In this document: piece after piece, positions 55,342-63,900 of the stretch
Numbering within the stretch: position 1 is the stretch's first letter
How the letters are laid out: each line of letters starts with the position of its first letter
Notes under the pieces: generated by a model
The model's database searches: none
What the model was told of the DNA's origin: nothing
Seen by the model: only the letters and a program-made list of their open reading frames with translations
Origin: Rossellomorea sp. AcN35-11
GTDB taxonomy: Bacteria > Bacillota > Bacilli > Bacillales > Bacillaceae_B
Direction of reading: 5' to 3'
Assembly: GCA_030388825.1 (NCBI GenBank)
Contig: CP128835.1
Span: 1,250,501 to 1,314,500, forward strand
Length of the DNA: 64,000 nucleotides
Program-made: the position numbers and the translations under genes

Positions 55342-56474
55342 GGAAAATAGACACCAAAATGTTGGATAGCATCCTTGAGAAGATGGTCGATACAGTTGAC
55401 GAAAGTAAGGATGAAATCTTCCAGATTGGCGAGCAATGTCGAACTGATTATGAAGAATTGTTGAAAGAGTTATTAGAAGTGAAAGAAATGGTCGTGAAGG
55501 TGATTGATGAAGGGGATCTTCTCCATCAGAAATCCAAGTTAGCACGGCTCAGACTATCTGAAGTAAGCAAGCATTTTCAAACCTACTCGGAAGATCAGGT
55601 AAGAGAAGCGTACGAGAAGGCTCATGACCTGCAGATGAAGCTGTCCATGAATCGGCAGCAGGAAAAACAGCTGAGAGGTCGCCGTGACGAACTCGAACGA
55701 CGCTTGCACGCACTTGAGGATACGATTGAACGGGCAGAAAATCTTTGCTCGCAAATATCCGTCGTTCTCAATTATTTAAACAGTGATTTAAGGCAAGTCA
55801 ATGAGGCGTTAGAGGACGCGAAGCAGCGGCAGGATTTCGGGCTCAGAATCATTGAGGCACAGGAAGACGAGAGGAAACGCTTGTCCCGTGAAATTCATGA
55901 CGGTCCGGCTCAGATGATGGCCAATGTCCTGATGCGTTCCGATTTGATTGAGCGTGTGTACCGGGAAAAAGGTGCAGACGATGCCATCAAGGAAATCCGT
56001 GACCTCAAACGGATGGTCCGCTCCGCCCTATATGAGGTCCGCCGGATCATATACGATCTGAGACCCATGGCGCTTGATGACCTGGGATTGATTCCGACCC
56101 TCAAAAAATACTTAAGTACAATCGAAGAGTATAACCAGGAGACGTCCATTCAGTTTGTGAATATGGGTCTCGATATCAGACTTCCTTCCAAATACGAAGT
56201 CGCTCTGTTCCGATTGATACAAGAAAGTGTCCAGAACGCACTGAAGCACGCTGAAGCATCACATATACAAGTTAAAGTTGAAGTAAAGAAAGACCAAATA
56301 ACAGTTGTCATCAAAGACAACGGCAAAGGATTCGATCAAGATAAAGAAAAAACGGGATCCTTTGGCATCATGGGGATGAAAGAACGTGTCGACCTTCTCG
56401 AAGGAGACATCACGATTGACTCAAAAGTAGGCGCTGGAACGGTGATCCTGATCCAGGTACCGCTTAATAAGTAA
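55332..56474 (+). CDS. degS: Sensor histidine kinase DegS
   Basis: GTG 55332 follows AGAGGGGTG. The 380-residue cytoplasmic kinase has a long N-terminal sensor/coiled-coil region (about 20-175), a HisKA_3 dimerisation domain with phosphoacceptor His189 in [10 protein letters not shown] (same position as in B. subtilis DegS) and an HATPase domain: [15 protein letters not shown] (N box), KDNGKGFD (G1) and [12 protein letters not shown]. It phosphorylates DegU. No membrane segment is present. degU follows after 32 bp. Confidence 0.96.
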   Translation: MPLRKIDTKMLDSILEKMVDTVDESKDEIFQIGEQCRTDYEELLKELLEVKEMVVKVIDEGDLLHQKSKLARLRLSEVSKHFQTYSEDQVREAYEKAHDLQMKLSMNRQQEKQLRGRRDELERRLHALEDTIERAENLCSQISVVLNYLNSDLRQVNEALEDAKQRQDFGLRIIEAQEDERKRLSREIHDGPAQMMANVLMRSDLIERVYREKGADDAIKEIRDLKRMVRSALYEVRRIIYDLRPMALDDLGLIPTLKKYLSTIEEYNQETSIQFVNMGLDIRLPSKYEVALFRLIQESVQNALKHAEASHIQVKVEVKKDQITVVIKDNGKGFDQDKEKTGSFGIMGMKERVDLLEGDITIDSKVGAGTVILIQVPLNK

Positions 56475-56506
56475 ATTTTTTTCGAAGGCTTAGGGAGGCG
56501 AAAGAC

Positions 56507-57184
56507 ATGGCAACAAATATTGTTATCATTGATGATCATCAGCTTTTCAGAGAGGGAGTAAAACGAATCCTTGAATTCGAACCTTCTTTCAACGTAGTGG
56601 CAGAAGGCGATGACGGTTCAGAAGCCATGAACCTGGTAGAAACACACGAACCGGATGTCGTGCTGATGGATATCAATATGCCTGAAATAAACGGTGTAGA
56701 AGCAACGCGTGAATTGATGGACAGATACCCGGATACGAAGGTCATCATCCTATCTATCCACGATGACGAAAACTACGTAAACCACGCGCTGAAAACAGGG
56801 GCACTCGGTTACCTGTTGAAGGAGATGGACTCAGACGCCCTTGTAAATGCCGTGAAAATCGTCGCTGAAGGTGGCTCATATGTCCACCCTAAAGTGACAC
56901 ACAACCTGGTTGCAGAATACAAGCGCCTGGCAAACGCCCAAAATTCAGGTGGATTCCAACAATCCGAAGTTCGCCGCCCTCTTCACCTGTTGACTCGTCG
57001 CGAGTGTGAAGTACTGCAAATGCTGGCAGACGGCAAGAGCAACCGTGGTATCGGTGAAGGCCTGTATATCAGTGAGAAAACGGTCAAAAATCATGTAAGT
57101 AACATCCTTCAAAAGATGAATGTGAATGACCGCACCCAGGCAGTCGTGACTGCGATCAAGAACGGTTGGGTGGAAGTACGATAA
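56507..57184 (+). CDS. degU: Response regulator DegU
   Basis: A 225-residue NarL/LuxR-type regulator. REC domain (about 1-120): acidic pair IIDDHQ, phosphoacceptor Asp55 in [10 protein letters not shown], Lys in YLLKEMD. The C-terminal HTH (about 157-222) has [15 protein letters not shown] and [30 protein letters not shown]. DegU controls secreted proteases, wall-associated proteins, motility and poly-glutamate in Bacillus, so the CWB2 proteases in this window are natural candidate targets, although none is shown here. Confidence 0.96.
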   Translation: MATNIVIIDDHQLFREGVKRILEFEPSFNVVAEGDDGSEAMNLVETHEPDVVLMDINMPEINGVEATRELMDRYPDTKVIILSIHDDENYVNHALKTGALGYLLKEMDSDALVNAVKIVAEGGSYVHPKVTHNLVAEYKRLANAQNSGGFQQSEVRRPLHLLTRRECEVLQMLADGKSNRGIGEGLYISEKTVKNHVSNILQKMNVNDRTQAVVTAIKNGWVEVR

Positions 57185-57219
57185 ACAAGAGTTGTGTATT
57201 GTGAATTTGTTGTTGAAAG

Positions 57220-57251
57220 AACGGCCCTTCTGGTGAAGGGCCGTTTTTTGT
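57220..57251 (+). terminator. Terminator after degU
   Basis: AACGGCCCTTC pairs with GAAGGGCCGTT, loop TGGT, then TTTT. Confidence 0.92.
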
Positions 57252-57327
57252 GTGTGAGTCGCTTGTTTTGTCTGAGAAGGTGGGCACAACTTGGTGGACG
57301 TTCTCATTCCCCACACAAGGCGACACC

Positions 57328-58050
57328 CTAATGCTTTCTCCGGGCGAAATCAACAAACCGGAACATATCGAGGCGGTGCCGGGATTCGGTGTATTCGAAC
57401 AGGGTGGCGTCTTTCAGGTGCACATAATTCTTTACGACGACGACATGGTCGTAGTCATGTAAATCAAGGTATTTCCTGTCCTCATCGGTGCATTCTTCCA
57501 CGACGATTTCTTTTTTGGCGAAATCGATGGGAAGGTGCAGGTCGCCTTCTAGGTACTCGTAGATGGAGTTCTCGCATATTTCTTTCGTGAGAAGAGGTAC
57601 CTGTCCTTTAAGGAAATAAGACTTGTCGAGGATGATTCGCTCCCCGCCAATCCGGCGCGAGCGGACCACTTCCCATACTTCAGAATCGGCGGATGTCTCG
57701 AGGACAGATCCCAGCTGATGGCCGGCACCGATCAAGCCGAATTCATGAACGGACGTTTCAATCTCATCCCGGCCCATGGAAGTCTGCAGCTCTTTAAAGC
57801 TCACCAGTCCTGAGACGGGAAAGCTCATCCGGGATACATCCAATACGAGGGATCCTTTGCCCCGCAGTTTCTGGATCAGCCCTCTTTGAGCGAGCAATGT
57901 AAGCGCTTTGCGAATTGTCTCACGTGAAGTCTTGTACATCACAGAGAGCTCGTTTTCCGATGGCAGGATGGAGTTCGCTGTATAGGTGCCGTTTTGTATT
58001 TTTTTAGATAGATCTTCAAATATTTGTTGGTATTTATTGCTTCTCGTCAT
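57328..58050 (-). CDS. treR: Trehalose operon repressor TreR (GntR family)
   Basis: A 240-residue GntR/HutC protein. The N-terminal winged helix (about 5-70) has ILPSENELSVMYKTSRETIRKAL; the C-terminal UTRA effector domain (about 90-235) would sense trehalose-6-phosphate. Length and sequence match TreR. It lies 1.4 kb downstream of treA on the same strand, separated from it by a lipoprotein gene on the other strand and a small gene. TTGTATATACAA operators occur at 61430, 63056 and 63088. Confidence 0.92.
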   Translation of the reverse strand: MTRSNKYQQIFEDLSKKIQNGTYTANSILPSENELSVMYKTSRETIRKALTLLAQRGLIQKLRGKGSLVLDVSRMSFPVSGLVSFKELQTSMGRDEIETSVHEFGLIGAGHQLGSVLETSADSEVWEVVRSRRIGGERIILDKSYFLKGQVPLLTKEICENSIYEYLEGDLHLPIDFAKKEIVVEECTDEDRKYLDLHDYDHVVVVKNYVHLKDATLFEYTESRHRLDMFRFVDFARRKH

Positions 58051-58103
58051 ATGATCACCATCTATTATTTTACCATAATTAATAGGAAGAGATGAGATTG
58101 AAC

Positions 58104-58132
58104 TTGAGTGTTGTGAATATTTTCAATAGAAT
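58104..58132 (+). promoter_or_regulatory. Promoter of the NTF2-like lipoprotein gene
   Basis: TTGAGT, 17-bp spacer, TAGAAT, 37 bp before the start codon. Confidence 0.55.
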
Positions 58133-58168
58133 GGAGATAGCGCAAATTTTAGAAAAGGGTGAAGAGCA

Positions 58169-58774
58169 TTGTCGAAACAGCATTGGAAGAAAATCATGTT
58201 GGGAATTGGCATGAGTACATTATTATTGGGTGCTTGCGGTTCAGACGAAGAGAAGAAGGAAGAGAACGGGAACAGTACAGAAGAGGTAAACCCAAGTGAG
58301 GATCCCTCTACAGATGAAGCGGCATCTCTTAATCAAATGACGCAGATCGTCGAGGATGCAGGCGCCCTTGAGGAAGCTGAGGGAATTCCTGAGGAAGAGA
58401 AAACGGCGATCAATGGAGCCTTTAATCAATATATTGATGCGTTTAACGAAGAAGATTACGATTCATACATGAGTGTCATCTCAAAGACACCGGTGAATTT
58501 TAAATATGAAGATGAAGAGAGATATGTGAAGCAGATCTTTGATTCCGTAGACTCGAAGCGTACGGTTGAAAATGTGAAGATCATCAATTACGCCAATGGC
58601 AAAAAGGCCGACGTCTATGCTGAAATCGAAGCGACGACGAAGGACCCGAACAGCGATAAAGAAGTGACCCGTTCCGGTAAGCAGGTGACTGTTTTCCATA
58701 AGAAAGAAGACGGCTGGAAGGTTGCGGCGATTTTCTTCCTGGCAACTGAAGGGGAAGAGGGAGCGACAGAATGA
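58169..58774 (+). CDS. NTF2-like (SnoaL/DUF4440-type) lipoprotein
   Basis: TTG 58169 follows AAAAGGGTGAAGAG. The 201-residue protein has a lipoprotein signal (lipobox LLGAC), an acidic linker of ~40 residues and an NTF2-like cone fold (about 70-192): AINGAFNQYIDAFNEEDYDS at the first helix, GKQVTVFHKKEDGWKVAAIF at the last strands. Such domains often bind small ligands or regulate partners; no catalytic residues are apparent. It is monocistronic, with its own promoter and terminator, and splits treR from treA. Confidence 0.75.
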   Translation: MSKQHWKKIMLGIGMSTLLLGACGSDEEKKEENGNSTEEVNPSEDPSTDEAASLNQMTQIVEDAGALEEAEGIPEEEKTAINGAFNQYIDAFNEEDYDSYMSVISKTPVNFKYEDEERYVKQIFDSVDSKRTVENVKIINYANGKKADVYAEIEATTKDPNSDKEVTRSGKQVTVFHKKEDGWKVAAIFFLATEGEEGATE

Positions 58775-58780
58775 TAAACG

Positions 58781-58808
58781 AGACTGTGCGTATGCATGGT
58801 CTTTTTTT
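58781..58808 (+). terminator. Terminator of the NTF2-like lipoprotein gene
   Basis: AGACTGTGC pairs with GCATGGTCT (two G-U), loop GTAT, then TTTTTT. Confidence 0.7.
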
Positions 58809-58983
58809 AATGGTTGGACTCCCTTTTTATGGCCTCATGTTTATTAAAGATTTCATCGAGCTCCTGACTCAGGCGGACGGTGACGGGATGGGCAAGTCCG
58901 AGGGTAAGGGCAGAGTTCTGCAGCTCGGTTCTTTTTTGTTCCATTTCTTGAAGAGTGGTTCTCATACTAAGTGTGGTAGTCAT
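58807..58983 (-). CDS. Spo0E-like sporulation regulatory protein (58 aa)
   Basis: ATG 58983 is preceded on the minus strand by AAGGGG nine bases away. The 58-residue product has the Spo0E-family helical hairpin: a first helix LQEMEQKRTELQNSALTLGL, the loop AHPVTV, then RLSQELDEIFNKH carrying the hallmark SQELD. Spo0E-type proteins dephosphorylate Spo0A~P and so delay sporulation. Specific target not certain; some relatives act elsewhere. It lies tail-to-tail with the lipoprotein gene and upstream of treR on the same strand. Confidence 0.85.
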   Translation of the reverse strand: MTTTLSMRTTLQEMEQKRTELQNSALTLGLAHPVTVRLSQELDEIFNKHEAIKRESNH

Positions 58984-59034
58984 GACGGAAACCCCTTTTT
59001 TCTTTAGGCTCTTTTCGTAAACTTAGTTGCTTGA

Positions 59035-59164
59035 AGTTGATTTCCGCTGCAGGATGCTCGCTTTCCGCGGGGCTGGCGGTGAGCCTCCTTGGGCGTTGCC
59101 CTGTGGGATCTCACCTGTCCAGTTATTCCCGCAGGAGTCGAACATCCTTCCGCTCCAACCAACT
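59035..59164. repeat. ~130-bp imperfect palindromic interspersed repeat, copy A
   Basis: Begins AGTTGATTTCCGCTGCAGGA and ends with the imperfect inverted form ATCCTTCCGCTCCAACCAACT. Inside are nested GC-rich inverted repeats. About 75-80% of positions agree with copy B at 63161-63289 by eye. I recall similar GC-rich elements as common in Bacillus genomes. The rest of 59165-59386 shows no gene that I can support. Confidence 0.85.
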
Positions 59165-59386
59165 TTCTGAGCATGTATGTGATAGTACCCTAAACCAGAA
59201 TGATAGTCAGCATTACTATCATCTATTGATACATTTAGCTCAGACGATTCAAAATCGTCATCCGGCCTTTTTCATTAAAGCCTTGCAGAGCTTATGTAAA
59301 AAGCAATAATCTTTGCGAAAAGAGCTTTTTTTCATTATGACATAAGTAGAGTTTAATGTTAACTAAAAAGTAATGAAGGTTAACAA

Positions 59387-59420
59387 AAAGACGTTTAGAG
59401 TTAGTACTCTAAACGTCTTT
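59387..59420 (-). terminator. Terminator of treA
   Basis: AAAGACGTTTAGAG pairs with CTCTAAACGTCTTT; a T run follows on the minus strand. Confidence 0.9.
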
Positions 59421-59427
59421 AGCGTTC

Positions 59428-61113
59428 TTATTTAGTAAACCGAAATACGACTGACTCATAAGGTCGTAGGGTAACGTTTTGATATTGATTCGCTGTGTCG
59501 TCATAATTCGATAATAGGACCTCGCTTGACCAGCCGTCTACTTCTACTTCAGCAGGGAGGGTGAAGTCGGTGTCGTGACCATAGAAGTTATTCACGACAA
59601 GTAATTTTTCCCCGTCACGATTTCTGACATAGGCGAAGATGTCCTGGTGATCTTCGAGGATCAGCTGATAATCTCCGACTACGATGATGTCGTATTCTTT
59701 CCGGAGGCGGTTTAGCTTCTGGTAATGATAGAAGACAGAGTTTTGGTCCTTCAGCGCCTGTTCTGCGTTGATTTCTTGATAGTTCTTCGCCACAGGGATC
59801 CACGGGGTGCCGCTTGTGAATCCGGCATTCTCTTCGCCGTTCCACTGGACAGGCGTTCTTGAGTTGTCACGGGATTTATGACGAAGGATCTCGAGGATCT
59901 CTTCTGCGGATTTCCCTTGTTCTTTTAAGATATTGAAGATGTTGATGGATTCAACGTCACGGTACTCATCAATGCTTGTGAATTTCGGATTCGTCATCCC
60001 GAATTCTTCTCCTTGATAGATATAAGGGGTTCCCTGCATCATATGGATCGTCGTTGCCAGCATCTTCGCCGATTCGTTATGGTACTTCCCGTCATCGCCG
60101 TAGCGGGACACGATGCGGGGCTGGTCATGGTTGCACCAGAACAGGGCATTCCAGCCGCCACCTTTGTGCATTTCACGCTGCCAGGTAGACAGGATTTCCT
60201 TCAGTTTAAGGAAGTCAAAGTCAGCCACCGACCATTTCTCCCCGTTTGGGTAATCCACCTTCAGGTGATGGAAGTTGAACGTCATGCTGAGCTCGTTCCG
60301 ATCAGGGCGTGAGTATTTGATGCAGTGATCGATCGTTGTGGAAGACATTTCCCCGACTGTCATAATGTCGTAGTGAGAGAAGACTTCCTTGTTCATTTCC
60401 TGCATATAGTCATGGACTTTAGGGCCGTCTGTGTAGAATTTACGTCCGTCTCCAGGTGCGACTGAGCCGTCGTCATCAGGGAAGTCCTGATCCTTGGAGA
60501 TAAGATTGATCACGTCCAGGCGGAAGCCGTCGACACCTTTCTTCAGCCAGAAGTGCATCATGTCATACAGCTTCTGGCGGACTTCATCGTTCTCCCAGTT
60601 CAAGTCAGCCTGGGTGACGTCAAAGAGGTGAAGATAGTACTGACCCGTTTCTTCATCATACTGCCACGCATTTCCGCCGAACTTGGACTGCCAGTTGGTC
60701 GGCTCGGAGCCGTCGGGTTTCCCGTCCTTCCATATATAGAAATCACGGTACTCGTTGTCCTTGGACTTACGGGACTCAATGAACCACTGATTCTCCGTGG
60801 ATGTATGGTTGATGACGATATCCATGATGATCTTGATCCCGCGCTTGTGAGCCTCGTCAAGGAGCTCATCGAAATCTTCCATTGTCCCATACTCATCGTG
60901 GATGTTGAAATAATCGCTGATGTCGTAACCGTTGTCGCGCTGAGGACTCTTGTAGATCGGTGTCAGCCATACGACGTCAATCCCAAGCTCCTTCAAATAA
61001 TCCAGCTTCGCCGTAATCCCCTTAATATCCCCAACGCCATTTCCTGACGTATCATAAAAACTCTTCGGATAAATCTGATACACAACCGCTTTCTTCCACC
61101 AAGGCTGCTTCAT
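59428..61113 (-). CDS. treA: Trehalose-6-phosphate hydrolase (GH13)
   Basis: A 561-residue alpha-amylase-family enzyme that splits trehalose-6-P into glucose and glucose-6-P. Conserved regions: VYQIYPKSFYDTSGNGVGD, DIVINHTS, DGFRLDVINLIS (nucleophile Asp), MTVGEMSS (acid/base Glu) and FWCNHDQPR (third Asp). Length matches B. subtilis TreA. It follows treP by 358 bp on the same strand; that gap holds a perfect TreR-type operator, so treA may have its own regulated promoter. Confidence 0.95.
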   Translation of the reverse strand: MKQPWWKKAVVYQIYPKSFYDTSGNGVGDIKGITAKLDYLKELGIDVVWLTPIYKSPQRDNGYDISDYFNIHDEYGTMEDFDELLDEAHKRGIKIIMDIVINHTSTENQWFIESRKSKDNEYRDFYIWKDGKPDGSEPTNWQSKFGGNAWQYDEETGQYYLHLFDVTQADLNWENDEVRQKLYDMMHFWLKKGVDGFRLDVINLISKDQDFPDDDGSVAPGDGRKFYTDGPKVHDYMQEMNKEVFSHYDIMTVGEMSSTTIDHCIKYSRPDRNELSMTFNFHHLKVDYPNGEKWSVADFDFLKLKEILSTWQREMHKGGGWNALFWCNHDQPRIVSRYGDDGKYHNESAKMLATTIHMMQGTPYIYQGEEFGMTNPKFTSIDEYRDVESINIFNILKEQGKSAEEILEILRHKSRDNSRTPVQWNGEENAGFTSGTPWIPVAKNYQEINAEQALKDQNSVFYHYQKLNRLRKEYDIIVVGDYQLILEDHQDIFAYVRNRDGEKLLVVNNFYGHDTDFTLPAEVEVDGWSSEVLLSNYDDTANQYQNVTLRPYESVVFRFTK

Positions 61114-61142
61114 CCTTCACACACCATCCTAAATTGAATTTT

Positions 61143-61327
61143 GAGGGACGGACCTCAATCGATTTCACTTGTACGTGACCATGCCCCGTCCAACATGATC
61201 TTTCTACGAATAAGCTATTTTCAGGTCCATTTTGAGGGACGGACCTTCCACACATATTCTGCTATTTTAGGCTCATAGGGACCGGACTTTCCTTGCAATT
61301 GCAAGCTTGTTGAAGGTCCGTCCCTAT
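61143..61327. repeat. Cluster of GAGGGACGGACCT motifs in the treP-treA spacer
   Basis: GAGGGACGGACCT at 61143 and 61234, a degenerate ATAGGGACCGGAC at 61276 and the inverted AAGGTCCGTCCCTAT at 61313. The same core builds the terminator stem at 16135-16174. Inverted copies 61234 and 61313 could pair into a stem within the treP-treA transcript. Confidence 0.75.
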
Positions 61328-61427
61328 AAATATCCTATACATATCTATAAACAAAAGGGAGACAACCAATTGTTACACATTGCCTGGGCAGGCCTGTGGT
61401 AAGAATTGATTTGTCCCCCTTATTTTA

Positions 61428-61443
61428 ACTTGTATATACAAGT
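61428..61443. promoter_or_regulatory. TreR-type operator between treP and treA
   Basis: ACTTGTATATACAAGT, a perfect 16-bp palindrome containing the TTGTATATACAA core typical of TreR sites. It is 29 bp downstream of the treP stop. Confidence 0.75.
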
Positions 61444-61471
61444 TGTTACAACTGTTTTCTCTATCTATTTA

Positions 61472-62887
61472 TTAGACTGCTTGGTTTTTGCTGAATTTCG
61501 ACCAGACCATAGTCAGGACGAATGGTACGACGATACAGATGGCCATTCCGATGAAGAATGACAGCCAGTATTCAGGAATGATGGACAGGAATCCAGGTAA
61601 TCCACCGACACCGATGGAGAACGCCTTTGTTCCAGTCATGGCAAGCAGCACACCACCGATGGCAGAACCGATCAAGGCACTGATGAACGGGTAGCGGTAG
61701 CGCAGGTTAACCCCGAACATAGCCGGTTCTGTAATTCCTAAATAAGCCGAAATGGCAGACGTACCTGCAAGACCACGAAGCTTTTCGTTTTCTTTCTTCG
61801 CCACGAACATCATGGCAAGGGCTGCTGAACCCTGGGCGATATTCGATAGTGCCAGGATAGGCCATAGGAATGTTCCGCCCTGGCTTCCTACGAGCTGTAA
61901 GTCTACTGCAAGGAAGGTATGGTGCATACCTGTGATAACCATCACGGCATACAGACCGCCATACAGCAATCCACCTAACCAGGAAGCAGAGTCAAATACC
62001 CAAACGACACCGTCTGTTAATAGGTTACCGATAAAGAACGTAACCGGTCCGATCAAGATGAATGACGCAAATCCGGTGATTAAAAGTGCAACTGGTGCCA
62101 CGACCAATAGCTTGATGGAATCATGAACTCTCTTATCCAGGAACATTTCAATTTTCGCTAACAGATAAGAAGCGAATAGAATCGGCAGGACTTGTCCTTG
62201 ATACCCGATCTTGTCGACTTCAAATCCAAATAAGTTCCACGTAGGAATCTTTTCTGCACTTGCATAAGACCAGGCGTTCAATAAGTCCGGATGAACAAGC
62301 ATAAGACCTAATACAATACCGAGTAATGGACTTCCGCCAAAACGCTTGACCGCAGACCAACCGATCAATCCGGGCAAGAATACAAAGGCCGTGTTGGCAA
62401 TCAGGTTAATGATGGACGCGAAATCTGCCCATTGCTTATGAACCTCGATGACCGATTTCTCATCATAGAAAATCCCCGGTCCGGTCAAAATATTATTCAG
62501 ACCCATCAACAGACCCGCCGTTACGATGGCCGGAAGGATCGGAATGAAGATATCAGCGAGTACCTTGATGGCACGCTGCAGGGGATTCAGATTCTGAGAG
62601 GCAGCATCCTTCACATCCTGCTTGGAAGCCTGCTCGATCCCTGTTTCTTCTGCTAAAATTTGATACGCTTTATTGACAAGACCTTGTCCGATGACAACCT
62701 GGAACTGCCCGTTGGAAGAGAACGAACCTTTCACAAGATCGATCGCCTCTAATTTTTCTTTATCAACTTTTTTCTCATCATTCAGCACAAGCCGAAGCCG
62801 AGTCACACAATGAGTGGCTGTGCGGATATTATCCTTGCCGCCAATCGCTTCAATGATTTCCAGAACGTCTTCACGTTTCACGCTCAT
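61472..62887 (-). CDS. treP: PTS trehalose-specific EIIBC component
   Basis: ATG 62887 follows AAGGAGG; a longer in-frame start at 62920 lacks an RBS. The 471-residue permease has an N-terminal EIIB domain with phosphorylated Cys in ATHCVTRLRL (about residue 28) and a ~10-segment EIIC domain from ~105 with GITEPAMFGVNLRYRYPF. There is no fused EIIA, as in B. subtilis TreP. It imports trehalose as trehalose-6-P for treA. Confidence 0.95.
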   Translation of the reverse strand: MSVKREDVLEIIEAIGGKDNIRTATHCVTRLRLVLNDEKKVDKEKLEAIDLVKGSFSSNGQFQVVIGQGLVNKAYQILAEETGIEQASKQDVKDAASQNLNPLQRAIKVLADIFIPILPAIVTAGLLMGLNNILTGPGIFYDEKSVIEVHKQWADFASIINLIANTAFVFLPGLIGWSAVKRFGGSPLLGIVLGLMLVHPDLLNAWSYASAEKIPTWNLFGFEVDKIGYQGQVLPILFASYLLAKIEMFLDKRVHDSIKLLVVAPVALLITGFASFILIGPVTFFIGNLLTDGVVWVFDSASWLGGLLYGGLYAVMVITGMHHTFLAVDLQLVGSQGGTFLWPILALSNIAQGSAALAMMFVAKKENEKLRGLAGTSAISAYLGITEPAMFGVNLRYRYPFISALIGSAIGGVLLAMTGTKAFSIGVGGLPGFLSIIPEYWLSFFIGMAICIVVPFVLTMVWSKFSKNQAV

Positions 62888-62932
62888 GAAATTCCCTCCT
62901 TGGTATGGTGCAGGGGACACCTTTCATTTAAG

Positions 62933-62946
62933 TGTACCCGCTTTCA
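62933..62946. promoter_or_regulatory. Candidate cre site (CcpA) in the treP leader
   Basis: TGTACCCGCTTTCA (minus: TGAAAGCGGGTACA), one mismatch to TGWAANCGNTNWCA, located between promoter and treP start, where it could act as a roadblock. Confidence 0.5.
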
Positions 62947-63023
62947 TTTCTATTAATGGAATTCCCCTAAATAGTATGTGAGAAACGCTTCAGTCTATGC
63001 TTTTAGAATAAACTTCCCGTGGG

Positions 63024-63037
63024 ACGAAACGCTTTCA
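63024..63037. promoter_or_regulatory. Second candidate cre-like site
   Basis: Minus strand TGAAAGCGTTTCGT; the last half differs from the cre consensus at the CA end. Confidence 0.35.
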
Positions 63038-63055
63038 TTTTTGATAGGGTCCTTG

Positions 63056-63067
63056 TTGTATATACAA
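63056..63067. promoter_or_regulatory. TreR operator O1 (treP)
   Basis: TTGTATATACAA, perfect palindrome, just downstream of the treP -10. Confidence 0.8.
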
Positions 63068-63078
63068 GATATGCTTTT

Positions 63079-63107
63079 ATTGTATTCATGTATATACAAG
63101 TTGTCAA
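63079..63107 (-). promoter_or_regulatory. treP promoter with embedded TreR operator O2
   Basis: On the minus strand: TTGACA, 17-bp spacer, TACAAT, a near-consensus SigA promoter. The spacer contains ATGTATATACAA (63088-63099), a TreR core with one mismatch. Another cre-like site, TGTAGACGTTTTCA (63116-63129), lies immediately upstream. Confidence 0.85.
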
Positions 63108-63160
63108 TAGAAAAGTGTAGACGTTTTCATAAACTTTATTGCCTGGATTAGGAGAGTGCT

Positions 63161-63289
63161 GGTTGATTTCCGCTGCAGGTGCTCGCTTTCCGAGGGGCGG
63201 GAGTTGAGCCTCCTCGGGCGTGAGCCCTGTGGGGTCTCAACTTTCCCACATCTCCCGCAGGAGTCGAGCACCTTCCGCTCCAATCAACT
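63161..63289. repeat. ~130-bp imperfect palindromic interspersed repeat, copy B
   Basis: Begins GGTTGATTTCCGCTGCAGGT and ends with the imperfect inverted form CACCTTCCGCTCCAATCAAC. It shares GCTCGCTTTCCG, GAGCCTCCT, CCCTGTGGG and CCCGCAGGAGTCGA with copy A. It lies upstream of the treP promoter. The following 63290-63453 shows no gene that I can support. Confidence 0.85.
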
Positions 63290-63453
63290 ATCTGAGCATG
63301 AGTTTCGTGAAATATTCAATCTCCTGTTTTAAAAAATAGCATTAGATCATTGAGAACAGCGGACGGATTATAAAATTGTTTTTTCTCTCTGTGCTATATC
63401 ATGCTTTAAAAAGCCTTGGAAAACAGCAACCCTTGAATGTGGCATTTCCAAAA

Positions 63454-63489
63454 GAAAACCCTTGAGGAACGTATTCATCAAGGGTTTTC
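63454..63489 (-). terminator. Terminator of the small membrane-protein gene
   Basis: GAAAACCCTTGA pairs with TCAAGGGTTTTC; T-rich sequence follows on the minus strand. Confidence 0.85.
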
Positions 63490-63509
63490 ATTATTCAATG
63501 ATATTAATT

Positions 63510-63761
63510 CTAAGTAAGGGCATTAAACACCCCAACGGCTACTACACCGAGGATGCCAAGGATGATCCAGATGATATAGAGGATGAGGATGAGCCAGCCC
63601 CAGAGTTTTTTGCCTGTTTTGATCCAGTAGATTCCTAATGCGATAAAGCTGAAGAGAAGTCCGAGAATTCCCCATAGCCATTGGTTTTTGTTGTGTTTTT
63701 TGGCATCAATGAACAGGTAGATGGCTATGAGGATGTTGAATAGATACGTTAATACTTCCAA
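63510..63761 (-). CDS. Small membrane protein of unknown function (83 aa)
   Basis: TTG 63761 lies just after AGGAGGG; a longer in-frame ORF to 63827 would cross the palindrome and RBS. The protein has three hydrophobic segments (about 3-17, 27-45, 53-78) and a basic loop IDAKKHNKNQW. It resembles small PLD-nuclease-N-like or DUF-type membrane proteins in size, but I cannot assign a family. Monocistronic. Confidence 0.65.
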   Translation of the reverse strand: MEVLTYLFNILIAIYLFIDAKKHNKNQWLWGILGLLFSFIALGIYWIKTGKKLWGWLILILYIIWIILGILGVVAVGVFNALT

Positions 63762-63776
63762 AGTAACCCTCCTAAT

Positions 63777-63796
63777 TTTTACATATATATGTAAAA
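63777..63796. promoter_or_regulatory. 20-bp perfect palindrome upstream of the small membrane-protein gene
   Basis: TTTTACATATATATGTAAAA, ending a few bases upstream of the RBS. Its position suits an operator, though it is AT-rich and could occur by chance. Confidence 0.45.
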
Positions 63797-63854
63797 CTAC
63801 CTTTAATCTCCTGACGGTAAACCTCATTTGAGAATAAAGTGAGAGATTTCAATT

Positions 63855-63881
63855 AAAAAAGCCAGCTGAAACGCAGCTGGC
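63855..63881 (-). terminator. Terminator of the truncated gene at the window end
   Basis: GCCAGCTG pairs with CAGCTGGC; on the minus strand six T follow. Confidence 0.85.
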
Positions 63882-63900
63882 GAACCGTTCATAGATGCTA

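Noticed and set aside
58771-59007. 78-residue + strand ORF
   Set aside because: It overlaps the lipoprotein stop and terminator and lies opposite the better-supported Spo0E-like gene.
59031-59309. 92-residue ORF
   Set aside because: It runs through the interspersed repeat element and has no RBS or coding character.
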